Positions 37,159 through 46,926 of a stretch of DNA of 64,000 bases are shown piece after piece. A model generated the notes under the pieces. The model was not told where the DNA came from. It saw only the letters and a list, made by a program, of their open reading frames with translations, and did no database searches. The translations under genes and the position numbers were made by a program. Where the stretch lies: NCBI RefSeq assembly GCF_013114545.1, contig NZ_VTXI01000003.1:62001-126000 (forward strand). The letters run 5' to 3'. Source of the stretch: Vibrio sp. RE86. GTDB taxonomy: Bacteria; Pseudomonadota; Gammaproteobacteria; Enterobacterales; Vibrionaceae. Numbering within the stretch: the stretch's first letter is position 1; each line of letters opens with the position of its first letter.

Positions 37159-38199
37159 GTGAGTGCTGATAACACATCTCTTAGCTATAAAGACGCTGGC
37201 GTAGACATTGATGCAGGCAACGCTCTTGTTGACCGTATTAAAGGTGCTGTAAAACGTACACGTCGCCCTGAAGTCATGGGTGGTATTGGTGGCTTTGGTG
37301 CACTTTGTGAACTGCCAACGAAATACAAGCAACCGGTGTTAGTTTCTGGTACAGACGGCGTGGGTACAAAACTTCGTCTAGCTCTGGATATGAACAAGCA
37401 CGACACTATCGGTATCGACCTTGTTGCTATGTGTGTAAACGACCTTATCGTTCAAGGTGCTGAGCCACTGTTCTTCCTTGACTACTACGCAACAGGCAAA
37501 CTAGACGTAGATACAGCAGCAGACGTTGTTTCTGGTATTGCTGAAGGTTGTATTCAAGCTGGTTGTTCACTAATCGGTGGCGAAACAGCGGAAATGCCAG
37601 GCATGTACGAAGGCGAAGACTACGACGTTGCAGGTTTCTGTGTAGGTGTTGTAGAAAAAGAAGACGTTATCGACGGTACTAAAGTTGCTGCAGGTGACGC
37701 ACTTATCGCTGTAGGTTCAAGCGGACCTCACTCAAACGGTTACTCGCTTATCCGTAAGATCTTAGAAGTATCAGGTGCAGATAAGAATGAAGAACTAGCA
37801 GGTCGCACTATCGGTGAGCACCTACTAGAACCAACAAAGATTTACATTAAATCAGCACTTAACATGATTGAGAAACACGACATCCATGCGATTTCTCATA
37901 TCACAGGTGGTGGTTTCTGGGAAAACATCCCACGCGTTCTTCCTGAAGGTACCAAAGCGGTTGTTGATGGTAACAGCTGGGAATGGCCAATCATCTTCAA
38001 ATGGCTACAAGAAAAAGGCAACGTAACGACTCACGAAATGTACCGTACATTTAACTGTGGTGTTGGCCTTGTCGTAGCGCTACCTAAAGACCAAGCAGAC
38101 GCTGCGGTTGAGCTACTAAAAGCTGAAGGCGAAAATGCATGGGTTATCGGTGAAATTGCAAACGCTGAAGCCGGCGAAGAACAGGTAGAGATTAAGTAA
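37159..38199 (+). CDS. purM: phosphoribosylformylglycinamidine cyclo-ligase (AIR synthetase)
   Basis: The fifth step of purine synthesis: FGAM to aminoimidazole ribotide using ATP. The protein has 346 residues. The N-terminal [20 protein letters not shown], the ATP/substrate motifs [12 protein letters not shown] and [17 protein letters not shown], and [17 protein letters not shown] are diagnostic. The start is GTG with GAGG upstream. It forms an operon with purN two bases later, under the PurR-like box. Confidence 0.98.
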   Translation: MSADNTSLSYKDAGVDIDAGNALVDRIKGAVKRTRRPEVMGGIGGFGALCELPTKYKQPVLVSGTDGVGTKLRLALDMNKHDTIGIDLVAMCVNDLIVQGAEPLFFLDYYATGKLDVDTAADVVSGIAEGCIQAGCSLIGGETAEMPGMYEGEDYDVAGFCVGVVEKEDVIDGTKVAAGDALIAVGSSGPHSNGYSLIRKILEVSGADKNEELAGRTIGEHLLEPTKIYIKSALNMIEKHDIHAISHITGGGFWENIPRVLPEGTKAVVDGNSWEWPIIFKWLQEKGNVTTHEMYRTFNCGVGLVVALPKDQADAAVELLKAEGENAWVIGEIANAEAGEEQVEIK

Positions 38200-38201
38200 A
38201 C

Positions 38202-38843
38202 ATGAAGAGTATTGTTGTTTTAGTTTCAGGGAACGGTTCTAACCTGCAAGCCATTATCGATGCATGTGACAAAGAAATCACCGAAGGCCGTGTGACAGCG
38301 GTGTTTTCTAACAAAGCGAACGTCTATGCCTTAGAACGTGCTGATAAAGCAGGTGCTGCCGCACATTTCTTAGATCCTAAAGCATTTGATACTCGTGATG
38401 CCTTTGACCACGAATTGATGAAGCAGATCGATGAATACAAACCAGATGTCATCGTTTTAGCGGGTTATATGCGTATCCTAAGTGGTGAGTTTGTTCGTCA
38501 CTACATGGGACGTATGATCAATATCCACCCTTCTCTGCTTCCTAAATATCCAGGTCTTAACACTTATCAGCGTGCGATTCATGCAGGTGATGAAGAACAC
38601 GGAACGAGCGTCCACTTTGTTACTGAGCAATTGGATGGCGGTCCTGTCGTGCTTCAAGCGAAAGTGCCAATCTTCGATGGAGACACGGTAGAGACTCTGA
38701 CTGAACGTGTTCAAACTCAAGAGCACCGTATCTACCCAATGGTCGTGAAGTGGCTTGTCGAAGAGCGCTTAGTGATGAAAGATGGCAAAGAAGCTTATTT
38801 GGATGGCAAGTTACTGAGCATCCACGGATACGCTGAAGAGTAA
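38202..38843 (+). CDS. purN: phosphoribosylglycinamide formyltransferase (folate-dependent)
   Basis: It transfers formyl from 10-formyl-THF to GAR in purine synthesis. The protein has 213 residues. The N-terminal LVSGNGSNLQAIIDAC and the catalytic stretch INIHPSLLPKYPGLNTYQRAI (Asn-His) followed by GTSVHFVTEQLDGGPV with the catalytic Asp are standard. It is the last gene of the purMN operon. Confidence 0.98.
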   Translation: MKSIVVLVSGNGSNLQAIIDACDKEITEGRVTAVFSNKANVYALERADKAGAAAHFLDPKAFDTRDAFDHELMKQIDEYKPDVIVLAGYMRILSGEFVRHYMGRMINIHPSLLPKYPGLNTYQRAIHAGDEEHGTSVHFVTEQLDGGPVVLQAKVPIFDGDTVETLTERVQTQEHRIYPMVVKWLVEERLVMKDGKEAYLDGKLLSIHGYAEE

Positions 38844-38861
38844 TCTCTCTATCATGATTTT

Positions 38862-38889
38862 AAAGGCGAGCTAGATGCTCGCCTTTTTT
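38862..38889 (+). terminator. terminator of purMN
   Basis: A stem AAGGCGAGC/GCTCGCCTT with a 5-nt loop and a T run. Confidence 0.9.
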
Positions 38890-38965
38890 GTGTATGTGAA
38901 TCGATATTAATCTCCTATTCATATTCTCCTCGTTAAGCTACCTACTAACAGTTGCGGAGGTATGT

Positions 38966-39616
38966 ATGGATCTGAAAAGTTTACTCAATCAAGCGCTCAA
39001 CTCTGATTTGGTTCGTCAAGGGCAGAACCAATTGAAACAGAGTTCGAACTCAAACACGCTTAAATCTCTTGGTGCAGGAGCAGTTGGTGGCGGCTTAGTA
39101 AACCTATTAATGGGCTCGAAAAAGAGTAAAAAGCTTGGTAAAAAAGTCGGTAAGAATGCACTGAAAGTTGGTGGTATAGCGCTACTTGGTGGCCTTGCAT
39201 ACAAAGTATATAACGACTATCAAAGCAAACAGCCTGACTCTGCTCCCCAAGAAGAGTTCAACGCCAATGACACCATTCACCAAGAACTGATCATTAAGGC
39301 GATGATTGCCGCAGCAAAAGCAGATGGCCATGTCGATCAAGCAGAGATGGCACGTATTGAAGAAGCCATAAGGCAGGCAGATGCAGATCAAAATCTTCAG
39401 CAACTCGTTCACCGTGAGCTCAACAAACCACTGGATCCCCGCGATGTCGCTAACCTCGCCCGCTCACCTCAACAGGCTTCTGAGATCTACTTGGCCTCTC
39501 TAATCGTGATTGATGAGCAAAATTTCATGGAGAAGGCTTACTTACAAGAGCTTGCTAAGCAGTTACATTTAGCGCCAGAAGTGACTCAACAACTAGCACT
39601 GCAGCTGCAAAACTGA
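38966..39616 (+). CDS. DUF533 / TerB-like family membrane protein (YebE-like)
   Basis: A 216-residue protein. The N-terminal part begins MDLKSLLNQALNSDLVRQGQ and leads to a glycine-rich stretch with basic residues, then the membrane segment VGGIALLGGLAYKVYNDY. The C-terminal half (about 100-216) is a helical TerB-like domain with IKAMIAAAKADGHVDQAEMARIEEAI. This matches DUF533, as in E. coli YebE. Function unknown. GCGGAGG precedes the start. Confidence 0.85.
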   Translation: MDLKSLLNQALNSDLVRQGQNQLKQSSNSNTLKSLGAGAVGGGLVNLLMGSKKSKKLGKKVGKNALKVGGIALLGGLAYKVYNDYQSKQPDSAPQEEFNANDTIHQELIIKAMIAAAKADGHVDQAEMARIEEAIRQADADQNLQQLVHRELNKPLDPRDVANLARSPQQASEIYLASLIVIDEQNFMEKAYLQELAKQLHLAPEVTQQLALQLQN

Positions 39617-39739
39617 CGATGATTGTACAGATTGCGAGCATAGCAAAACGTTGCTTGAGCTAGGACAAGCTTAGACATTGAGTTGCTCAAATACTGTGTG
39701 TATATTTGAGAGCAGTTATCATTTATTGGAGTAATGCCC

Positions 39740-39946
39740 ATGCAAGTCTATGGCTGCTGTGACCTAGTTCGTGAACTATACGCTCAAATCGGTAGTGGCG
39801 ATCAAGCCTACGTTCCTCAAGCAATCTCTTGTGCCGTTCGTGCCCTGAATGACATCGCCGCTGATGAATCACTATCGAAAGAGACACGTGAAAAGGCTGC
39901 ATTTGCTGCGGCGAACCTTCTCATTTCAGACTTCGAGGATAAGTGA
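39740..39946 (+). CDS. yaeP: YaeP family (UPF0253) protein
   Basis: A 68-residue cytoplasmic protein beginning [20 protein letters not shown] and ending with [17 protein letters not shown], which matches the YaeP/UPF0253 family. The ATG at 39740 has TTGGAG eight bases before it; an ATG six bases upstream is too close. Its stop codon TGA shares its A with the next ATG. The function is unknown. Confidence 0.9.
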   Translation: MQVYGCCDLVRELYAQIGSGDQAYVPQAISCAVRALNDIAADESLSKETREKAAFAAANLLISDFEDK

Positions 39947-40137
39947 TGAACTTAGCGAACTTCGAATCGATGGATCCCGTCATGCTAATGAGTATCGTCA
40001 ACATGAAACTTCGTGATGACTTTGGTGGTGACTTAGACAAACTCGCAGCCTACTTTGATATCGATAAGTCGGCACTAGAAACGAAGCTTTCTACTGCGGG
40101 CTTCGATTTCTTACCTGAAGCTGGCCAGTTCCGCTAA
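39946..40137 (+). CDS. DUF4250 family protein
   Basis: A 63-residue acidic protein, [20 protein letters not shown] at its start and LAAYFDIDKSALETKLSTAGF in its second half, where a helix-turn-helix-like pattern can be seen. I assign it to DUF4250. The start overlaps the yaeP stop by one base (TGATG), so translation is coupled. The pair ends in a strong terminator. Function unknown. Confidence 0.85.
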   Translation: MNLANFESMDPVMLMSIVNMKLRDDFGGDLDKLAAYFDIDKSALETKLSTAGFDFLPEAGQFR

Positions 40138-40158
40138 TTCAGCAAACAGTTCAGATAC

Positions 40159-40186
40159 AAAAAAACCGCCTCACAGGCGGTTTTTT
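40159..40186. terminator. terminator of yaeP-DUF4250
   Basis: A stem AAAACCGCC/GGCGGTTTT with A and T runs on both sides; it could also serve the convergent DUF3622 gene. Confidence 0.9.
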
Positions 40187-40202
40187 ATTGGATGACGATT
40201 GA

Positions 40203-40553
40203 TTACTCTTCTTCGAAGAAATCTTCTTCATCTTCCAGTTCAGCTTGAACTGCAGCGGCTTTTTTCGCGTCTTCGTAACGCGCTTTCTTTTCTGCAGCTT
40301 CTTGAGCTAAACGCTCTTCACGCTCAACTCGAACTTTACGTGCTTCACCTTTACGCTCGTTACGAGCCGCTTGGTTCTGAATGAAGCCTGCTAGTTCTTT
40401 TTCAGCCCACTCTTGTGCTTGTGCTTCTGTTTCAAAACCTGTTTCACGCTTTGATACAGACGTCTTGCGTGAAGTTACTTGGCGAGTGATCTCTGCACAC
40501 CAACCGTTGCGCTTTTCAGTCACACGGATAGCAAATTTTTGATTTTTAGACAT
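40203..40553 (-). CDS. DUF3622 family protein
   Basis: A 116-residue, highly charged soluble protein. The N-terminal 50 residues (QKFAIRVTEKRNGWCAEITRQVTSRKTSVSKRE) form the conserved DUF3622 domain. The rest is helical with alternating basic and acidic stretches (about 55-105, probable coiled coil), ending in an acidic tail EDEEDFFEEE. Function unknown to me. AGGAAAT-type ribosome site precedes the ATG. Confidence 0.8.
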   Translation of the reverse strand: MSKNQKFAIRVTEKRNGWCAEITRQVTSRKTSVSKRETGFETEAQAQEWAEKELAGFIQNQAARNERKGEARKVRVEREERLAQEAAEKKARYEDAKKAAAVQAELEDEEDFFEEE

Positions 40554-40696
40554 TTACTAATTTCCTAAGGGATTAATCAGGGATTTGGTCAACTTGATAA
40601 CTCCATCTAAGCTGAGCTGTTTAACACCATCCCTTGGCAAGGGCGGTATTAAAACTTAAAAGCCACCATTTGGCTAATGGTTTCTTTCAAAGAATG

Positions 40697-40728
40697 AAAA
40701 AAGCGCAGATCTTTCGATCTGCGCTTTT
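40697..40728 (-). terminator. terminator of purL
   Basis: A perfect stem AAAAGCGCAGATC/GATCTGCGCTTTT with a TTTC loop; on the minus strand a T run follows. Confidence 0.9.
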
Positions 40729-40763
40729 ATTTATGCTGCTAAGCGAAAACTAAGGTCGTTGAA

Positions 40764-43700
40764 TTAACCTACATTCTTACGTGCGTTTTGGAACATACGC
40801 ATCCAAGCACCGTTCTCACCCCAACCTTCTGGAGACCATGAGTTCGCAACTGTACGGAATACACGCTCTGGGTGCGGCATCATGATAGTTACGCGACCAT
40901 CTTGAGTCGTTAGACCTGTGATTGCGTTTGGTGAACCGTTCGGGTTGTTCGGGTATTGCTGAGTCGCATTACCGTGGTTATCCACGTAACGAACGGCAAC
41001 AGTACCAGATGCTTCAATCGCCGCTAGGTGGTCCGCATCACGCACTTCTACGCGCCCTTCACCGTGTGATACTGCGATTGGCATACGAGAGCCTGCCATG
41101 CCGTCGAAGAATACAGAGTCAGACTTCTGAACTTCAACTAAGCTGAAACGAGCTTCAAAACGCTCAGATTCGTTACGAACGAAACGTGGCCATAGGTCTG
41201 CACCTGGGATTAGCTCTTTCAGGTTCGATAGCATCTGACAGCCGTTACATACACCTAGAGAGAACGTATCTTCGCGTTGGAAGAAGCCTTCAAACTGGTT
41301 ACGAGCTTGCTCATTGAACAGGATAGACTTCGCCCAACCTTCACCCGCACCTAGTACGTCACCGTAAGAGAAGCCACCACAAGCCACAAGGCCTTGGTAC
41401 TCTTCTAGAACCGCTTGACCGGTTAGGATGTCGCTCATGTGAATATCAGTCGCTTCAAAGCCAGCACGGTCGAACGCTGCTGCCATCTCAACGTGAGAGT
41501 TAACGCCCTGCTCACGTAGGATTGCCATCTTAGGCTTAGCACCTTTCGAGATGAATGGCGCTGCTATGTCTTCGTTCACATCAAAGCTTAGTTTAACGTT
41601 TAGACCTGGGTCAGAATTATCTTTCTTCGCTTCGTGCTCTTGGTCAGCACATGCTGGGTTATCACGTAGACCTTGCATCTTATGCGTTGTCTCAGCCCAG
41701 ATAGTACGTAGTTCAGTACGGTTACGCTCTAGAACCACTGTTTCACCAGAAGTAATCACTAGCTCATCAGATGCTTCAACGCTGCCGATTACGTGTGAGC
41801 ATGCTTCAAGGCCGTTCGCTGCTAGCGTTGAAAGTACAGAATCTAGGTCATCATTCTTAACTTGAAGTACTGCACCTAGCTCTTCGTTGAATAGCGCTGC
41901 TAGCGTATCTTCACCTAGTACTTCAATGTTCGCTTTAACACCACAGTGACCTGCGAATGCCATCTCAGCTAGAGTAACGAATAGACCACCGTCACCCTTA
42001 TCGTGGTAAGCCACTACTTGGTCGTTTGCTACAAGCGCCTGTACGCCTTCGTAGAAACCTTTAAGCTGTGCAGCGTTGTCTACGTCTGCTGGCTTATCAC
42101 CAAGCTGCTTGTATACCTGTGCTAGAGCCGTTGCGCCTAGACGGTTCTGGCCGTTACCTAGGTCGATAAGAACAAGTGATGTATCACCTTTGTCAGTACG
42201 AAGCTGTGGAGTAATTGTCTTACGAACGTCTTCAACACGTGCAAACGCAGTGATAACAAGAGATAGCGGAGAGGTTACTTCTTTCTGCTCGCCGTTCTCT
42301 TCCCACTTAGTCTTCATCGACATTGAATCTTTACCAACTGGGATAGTTAGGCCAAGTGCTGGACATAGCTCTTCACCTACCGCTTTCACCGCTTCGTAAA
42401 GACCTGCATCTTCTCCTGGGTGACCTGCTGGAGACATCCAGTTAGCAGACAGTTTAATGTGTTTGATATCACCGATGTTAGTCGCTGCAATGTTAGTGAT
42501 TGCCTCACCTACTGCTAGACGAGCTGAAGCACCGAAGTCTAGAAGAGCAACTGGCGTACGCTCACCCATAGACATCGCTTCACCATGGTAAGTGTCGTAG
42601 CTTGCGGCTGTTACTGCGCAGTTAGCTACAGGAACCTGCCATGGACCAACCATTTGGTCACGCGCTACAAGACCAGTCACCGTGCGGTCACCGATAGTAA
42701 TTAGGAATGTTTTCTCTGCAACCGTTGGTAGGCGTAGAACGCGATCTGCAGCTTCATTTAGCTCAATACCGTCACGGTTAACCGCAGGGTTGTTCGCTTT
42801 AAGCGTTGTCGCGTCACGGTGCATCTTAGGTGTTTTACCCAGAAGCACATCCATTGGCATGTCGATTGGCGTGTTGTCGAAGTGTGAATCTTCTAGTTTT
42901 AGATCACGCTCTTCCGTTGCCACACCCACTACTGCGTATGGTGCACGCTCACGCTTACAGATTGCATCGAATACTTCCATATTCTCTGGCGCAACTGCCA
43001 TTACGTAGCGTTCTTGAGATTCGTTACACCAGATTTCAAGTGGGCTCATGCCTGGTTCGTCGTTTGGTACGTCACGCAGTTGGAAGATACCACCACGCTC
43101 GCCATCGTCTACAAGCTCAGGAAGTGCGTTAGAGATACCGCCCGCGCCCACATCGTGGATGAATGCGATTGGGTTCTCGTCGCCAAGCTGCCAACAACGG
43201 TCAATAACTTCCTGACAACGACGTTCCATTTCTGGGTTTTCACGCTGTACAGATGCAAAATCTAGGTCTTCTGCTGATTGACCCGATGCCATTGAAGATG
43301 CTGCACCGCCACCAAGGCCGATGTTCATCGCAGGACCACCAAGTACGATTAGGCTTGCACCCACTGGGATCTCTTTCTTCTGCACGTGCTCATCACGGAT
43401 GTTACCCATACCACCAGCAATCATGATTGGCTTGTGGTAACCACGAACTTCTTCACCTGCATGAGAGTTAACTTTTTCTTCGTAAGTACGGAAGTAACCC
43501 AGTAGGTTTGGACGACCAAATTCGTTGTTGAACGCCGCGCCGCCAAGTGGGCCCTCTAGCATGATATCTAGTGCGTTAACGATGCGACCTGGCTTACCGA
43601 AGTCTGTTTCCCATGGCTGTTCAAAACCTGGAATACGTAGGTTAGATGTCGTGAAACCAACTAGGCCAGCTTTTGGCTTACCACCAATACCTGTTGCGCC

Positions 43701-44660
43701 TTCGTCACGGATTTCACCACCAGAACCTGTAGAAGCGCCCGGCCAAGGAGAGATAGCAGTTGGGTGGTTGTGCGTTTCCACCTTCATTAGGATGTGTGCT
43801 TTCTCTTGGTTGTAACCGTATTGGCGAGTTTCTGGGTTCGGGAAGAAACGACCTACATCAGAACCCACCATTACTGCTGCGTTATCTTTATATGCAGACA
43901 GTACGTTTTCAGGCGTTGTCTCGAATGTGTTCTTGATCATCTTGAACAGAGACTTCTCTTGCTTAACGCCGTCGATAGTCCAGTCTGCATTGAAGATCTT
44001 GTGACGACAATGCTCTGAGTTCGCTTGTGCAAACATCATTAGCTCGATGTCTGTTGGGTTACGATCTAGCTTATTTACGAACGCATCGTAAAGGTATTCA
44101 ATTTCGTCATCAGCAAGTGCAAGACCTAGGGTAACGTTTGCGTTTTCAAGCGCAGCGCGACCGCCTTTTAGTAGGTCAACGTCTGCTACTGGTGCAGGCT
44201 CTGCAACTTGGAAAAGTGCTGCTGCTGATTCGAAGTCAGTGAAGATAACTTCCATCATGCGATCATGCAGAATCGCTTTAAGCTCAACCAGTTGAAGCTC
44301 AGAAAGTTCAGCCGATGATTCGATGTAGTAAGCCGTACCGCGCTCAAGACGTGCGATCTTGTCTAGACCACAGTTATTTGCGATATCCGTTGATTTTGAA
44401 GACCAAGGCGAGATAGTGCCTGGGCGAGGAGTTGCTAGTAGAAGAAGACCTTCTGGTGCGTGCTCTTCAATTGTTGGACCGTAAGTCAGAAGTTTCTCTA
44501 GTTTCTCAACTTCTTGATCATTTAGGTCTGCAGTTAGATCTGCAAAGTGCGCAAATTCAGCGTAAATACCTGTTACAGGTAGGCCAAGTTCACGACAAAG
44601 CTCTAAAAGCTTGTTAACACGAAATTCAGATAGAGCTGGGGAGCCACGAAAAATTCTCAT
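40764..44660 (-). CDS. purL: phosphoribosylformylglycinamidine synthase (FGAM synthetase, large form)
   Basis: The fourth step of purine synthesis, converting FGAR to FGAM with glutamine and ATP. The ATG at 44660 ([15 protein letters not shown]) gives 1298 residues, as in other gamma-proteobacteria; an open frame continues upstream through the promoter but is not translated. The order is an N-terminal PurS-like part, two ATP-grasp-like synthetase halves ([32 protein letters not shown]), and the C-terminal glutaminase with nucleophile in [14 protein letters not shown] and [11 protein letters not shown]. It is divergent from mltF. Confidence 0.98.
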   Translation of the reverse strand: MRIFRGSPALSEFRVNKLLELCRELGLPVTGIYAEFAHFADLTADLNDQEVEKLEKLLTYGPTIEEHAPEGLLLLATPRPGTISPWSSKSTDIANNCGLDKIARLERGTAYYIESSAELSELQLVELKAILHDRMMEVIFTDFESAAALFQVAEPAPVADVDLLKGGRAALENANVTLGLALADDEIEYLYDAFVNKLDRNPTDIELMMFAQANSEHCRHKIFNADWTIDGVKQEKSLFKMIKNTFETTPENVLSAYKDNAAVMVGSDVGRFFPNPETRQYGYNQEKAHILMKVETHNHPTAISPWPGASTGSGGEIRDEGATGIGGKPKAGLVGFTTSNLRIPGFEQPWETDFGKPGRIVNALDIMLEGPLGGAAFNNEFGRPNLLGYFRTYEEKVNSHAGEEVRGYHKPIMIAGGMGNIRDEHVQKKEIPVGASLIVLGGPAMNIGLGGGAASSMASGQSAEDLDFASVQRENPEMERRCQEVIDRCWQLGDENPIAFIHDVGAGGISNALPELVDDGERGGIFQLRDVPNDEPGMSPLEIWCNESQERYVMAVAPENMEVFDAICKRERAPYAVVGVATEERDLKLEDSHFDNTPIDMPMDVLLGKTPKMHRDATTLKANNPAVNRDGIELNEAADRVLRLPTVAEKTFLITIGDRTVTGLVARDQMVGPWQVPVANCAVTAASYDTYHGEAMSMGERTPVALLDFGASARLAVGEAITNIAATNIGDIKHIKLSANWMSPAGHPGEDAGLYEAVKAVGEELCPALGLTIPVGKDSMSMKTKWEENGEQKEVTSPLSLVITAFARVEDVRKTITPQLRTDKGDTSLVLIDLGNGQNRLGATALAQVYKQLGDKPADVDNAAQLKGFYEGVQALVANDQVVAYHDKGDGGLFVTLAEMAFAGHCGVKANIEVLGEDTLAALFNEELGAVLQVKNDDLDSVLSTLAANGLEACSHVIGSVEASDELVITSGETVVLERNRTELRTIWAETTHKMQGLRDNPACADQEHEAKKDNSDPGLNVKLSFDVNEDIAAPFISKGAKPKMAILREQGVNSHVEMAAAFDRAGFEATDIHMSDILTGQAVLEEYQGLVACGGFSYGDVLGAGEGWAKSILFNEQARNQFEGFFQREDTFSLGVCNGCQMLSNLKELIPGADLWPRFVRNESERFEARFSLVEVQKSDSVFFDGMAGSRMPIAVSHGEGRVEVRDADHLAAIEASGTVAVRYVDNHGNATQQYPNNPNGSPNAITGLTTQDGRVTIMMPHPERVFRTVANSWSPEGWGENGAWMRMFQNARKNVG

Positions 44661-44801
44661 GTGCTTAGGTCTCTTATGCAATTGATTAAGGTGATATTGG
44701 AATAAATTCAGTGGGTTAAACTGTTTTTCTTCGAAGCTATTCCGGAAGTAAGCCCGAAGGTTTTCAAACCTATGCCGATTCCACCTCTTGGTTGCGAGCG
44801 C

Positions 44802-44830
44802 ATTATATAGCAATTGTTTTTGTGATGTAA
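44802..44830 (-). promoter_or_regulatory. purL promoter
   Basis: On the minus strand there is a -35 TTACAT, a 17-bp spacer and a perfect -10 TATAAT, giving a leader of about 135 nt before purL. A PurR-like box lies 6 bp upstream of the -35. I see no purine riboswitch in the leader. Confidence 0.7.
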
Positions 44831-44836
44831 CACCAA

Positions 44837-44852
44837 AAGCAACCGTTTGCGT
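44837..44852. promoter_or_regulatory. PurR box upstream of purL
   Basis: On the minus strand it reads ACGCAAACGGTTGCTT, 14 of 16 matches to the PurR consensus. It lies just upstream of the purL -35 element. Confidence 0.8.
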
Positions 44853-44973
44853 CATTTTTTTTGCCAATTTTGAAATTCGACAGAATTCGCTTGTTTTTGA
44901 TTAACTGCACGAAGAGTTACAGGGATTATCTTGCCTTGTTATGACACTTTGATATAAATGCCCTATTGGATGT

Positions 44974-46515
44974 ATGAGATTGCCATTAATGAAGAAGCAT
45001 TACCTAACCCAACTCAAAACTCTCTGCCTATTTATACTTGGGGCGACACTACTCACTGGTTGCCAGATTGAGTCAGAGCCGAAGAGCGAACTTGATCTCA
45101 TCAAAGAACGCGGCGTGCTACGAGTTGGGACTTTAAACAATCAATTGTCTTACTATATCGGTCCAGATGGCCCTGCGGGCTTGGACTATGAATTGGCTCG
45201 CGAGTTTGCCAACGAGCTAGGTGTACAGTTAGAGATGAAACCCGCTTATCGTATCTCTAGTCTCTACCCCGCATTAAAAAACGGTGAGATCGATATTATT
45301 GCAGCGGGCTTGAGTCAATCACCTGAACGCTTAAAGCAGTTTAGACCTGGCCCCGCCTATTATTACGTCAGCCAGCAAGTTACCTACAAAAAAGGCAACT
45401 GGAGGCCACGCAACCTTGAGCAACTTCTCGAAAGACAGCCAAAGTTGATTGAAGAGAACAACGGCGAAGATGTACTGAGCATTATTGGTGACTCTCACTT
45501 TAATCAGACTCTCACTGCGATCAAAGCAAAACACCCTGACTTTTCATACCACGTCAATCCAAATGCAGACGTGAATGACTTACTTAAAGCTGTTTCTGAA
45601 GGAAAGCTGCGTTTTACGGTAGCAGACTCAGTGGAAGTATCACTTTCACAACGCATCTACCCCGATATAGCCCTTGCTTTCGAACTGACAGAAGACCAAC
45701 CTATTTCGTGGTTCCTACGTCGCTCACAAGATGAGAGCCTATATGGACTATTGATTGAGTTTTTTGGTGCTGTTAAACAATCAGGCCACCTTGCTGCTTT
45801 AGAAGAGAAGTATATCGGTCATATCGGCAGTTTTGACTATGTCGATACACGCGCTTTCATCCGCGCACTTGACTCGAAACTACCAAAGTGGGCTCCGCTG
45901 TTTAAAAAGTACTCTGACGAATTTGACTGGCGTCTAGTCGCGGCATTGGGTTATCAGGAATCTCACTGGAATCCAATAGCAAAATCGCCAACTGGTGTCC
46001 GTGGCATGATGATGTTAACTCTACCGACAGCAAAAAGTGTTGGGGTAACGAATCGTCTAGATCCGGAGCAATCTGTCCGTGGCGGTGTCGAATATTTACG
46101 TCGAATGGTATCTCGCATTCCTGACTCAATTGATGAGCACGAAAAAATTTGGTTTGCACTCGCATCGTACAACGTTGGCTACGGCCACATGATGGATGCT
46201 CGCCGCCTAACAAAATGGCAAGGTGGAAACCCAGATGCATGGTCTGACGTTAAAGACCGCCTGCCGCTGTTACGTCAAAAGAAATACTACAGCCAAACCC
46301 GTTATGGTTTTGCTCGTGGCGATGAAGCGAGAAACTACGTTGAAAATATTCGTCGTTATTACCAAAGCATCATCGGCCATGTTGAGCAGCAAGCCCCAGA
46401 TGTAGAAGATGTCAGCGTTGATGATTTAAAAGTGATTGAAGCGCCCGACGTTGAACTTTCTGGCGCTCAAGCAGCATCTTCTGCAGAGGCTACTGACCCA
46501 GAAAACAAAGAGTAA
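44974..46515 (+). CDS. mltF: membrane-bound lytic murein transglycosylase F
   Basis: It cleaves peptidoglycan glycan strands from the periplasmic face of the outer membrane. The 513-residue protein has a lipoprotein signal with LTGC, an ABC-receptor-like domain (about residues 40-300, starting DLIKERGVLRVGTLNNQLSYYIGPDG) and a SLT domain with catalytic Glu329 in ALGYQESHWNPIAKSPTGVRGMMMLT. An internal ATG five codons later is an alternative start, but the upstream one has the better ribosome site. It is divergent from purL, as in E. coli. Confidence 0.95.
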   Translation: MRLPLMKKHYLTQLKTLCLFILGATLLTGCQIESEPKSELDLIKERGVLRVGTLNNQLSYYIGPDGPAGLDYELAREFANELGVQLEMKPAYRISSLYPALKNGEIDIIAAGLSQSPERLKQFRPGPAYYYVSQQVTYKKGNWRPRNLEQLLERQPKLIEENNGEDVLSIIGDSHFNQTLTAIKAKHPDFSYHVNPNADVNDLLKAVSEGKLRFTVADSVEVSLSQRIYPDIALAFELTEDQPISWFLRRSQDESLYGLLIEFFGAVKQSGHLAALEEKYIGHIGSFDYVDTRAFIRALDSKLPKWAPLFKKYSDEFDWRLVAALGYQESHWNPIAKSPTGVRGMMMLTLPTAKSVGVTNRLDPEQSVRGGVEYLRRMVSRIPDSIDEHEKIWFALASYNVGYGHMMDARRLTKWQGGNPDAWSDVKDRLPLLRQKKYYSQTRYGFARGDEARNYVENIRRYYQSIIGHVEQQAPDVEDVSVDDLKVIEAPDVELSGAQAASSAEATDPENKE

Positions 46516-46539
46516 CCTCTAGGGTCTGTAGATCCTAAT

Positions 46540-46573
46540 AAGTGCGCCGTCTTTGAACGAAGATTGCGCACTT
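46540..46573 (+). terminator. hairpin downstream of mltF
   Basis: The arms AAGTGCGC/GCGCACTT, extended inside by TCTT/AAGA, form a long stem without a T run. It may be a terminator that needs Rho or an mRNA-stabilising structure. Confidence 0.5.
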
Positions 46574-46738
46574 GAAATCCAATCCTGCTACCCATATATA
46601 ATATCGTGGACTGGATCACTTGCGAACTTTCTTAAAGTTGTAACAATTGGCCGGTATAAGACGTATAACGTCAATTATCAGGGGCTTTCAGAGAGAAAGT
46701 TACTGTTAGTGTATTAACTAGAAATAGGAGGTTGTTTT

Positions 46739-46876
46739 ATGACAAAGCGTAAACTGCAGTCAAAACGCCTTAATAAAACCGTTGCTGCAAACCGCCGTAA
46801 GCGCATGCTCAGCAACAACAAGAAAAAGGTGATTGCACGTCACCGAGCATTTATGCAGCTAATCTGTGCCGCATAA
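46739..46876 (+). CDS. small highly basic protein, 45 residues, unknown
   Basis: An ATG reading frame preceded by a near-perfect AGGAGG seven bases upstream encodes MTKRKLQSKRLNKTVAANRR at the start and IARHRAFMQLICAA at the end. Fifteen of 45 residues are Lys or Arg, so it is strongly cationic, with no signal peptide or membrane segment. I do not recognise the family; it could bind RNA, DNA or the ribosome. It stands alone between mltF and tadA and is flanked by structured hairpins at 46540 and 46885. The excellent ribosome site argues that it is real. Confidence 0.7.
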   Translation: MTKRKLQSKRLNKTVAANRRKRMLSNNKKKVIARHRAFMQLICAA

Positions 46877-46884
46877 CCCCTGAC

Positions 46885-46914
46885 AGCAAACATCTTGAAC
46901 ACAAGGTGTTTGCT
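46885..46914. terminator. hairpin between the basic-protein gene and tadA
   Basis: The arms AGCAAACATCTTG/CAAGGTGTTTGCT form a 13-bp stem with an AACA loop (one G-T pair). It begins 8 nt after the stop of the small gene and lacks a strong T run. It lies between convergent genes. Confidence 0.6.
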
Positions 46915-46926
46915 TGAAAATCTCCC

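Noticed and set aside
36981-37175. N-terminal extension of upp
   Set aside because: It spans the PurR box and the divergent purM start; the 208-residue form matches the family.
42076-42399. 107-codon frame antisense to purL, and similar long antisense frames at 41551, 42682 and 43525
   Set aside because: They lie inside the conserved purL coding region and follow its codon pattern in reverse.
44661-44801. Purine riboswitch in the purL leader
   Set aside because: No aptamer core can be drawn, and a PurR box already explains control.
44661-44867. 69 extra N-terminal codons in frame with purL
   Set aside because: They run across the -10, -35 and PurR-like box. The ATG at 44660 gives the family N-terminus [11 protein letters not shown].
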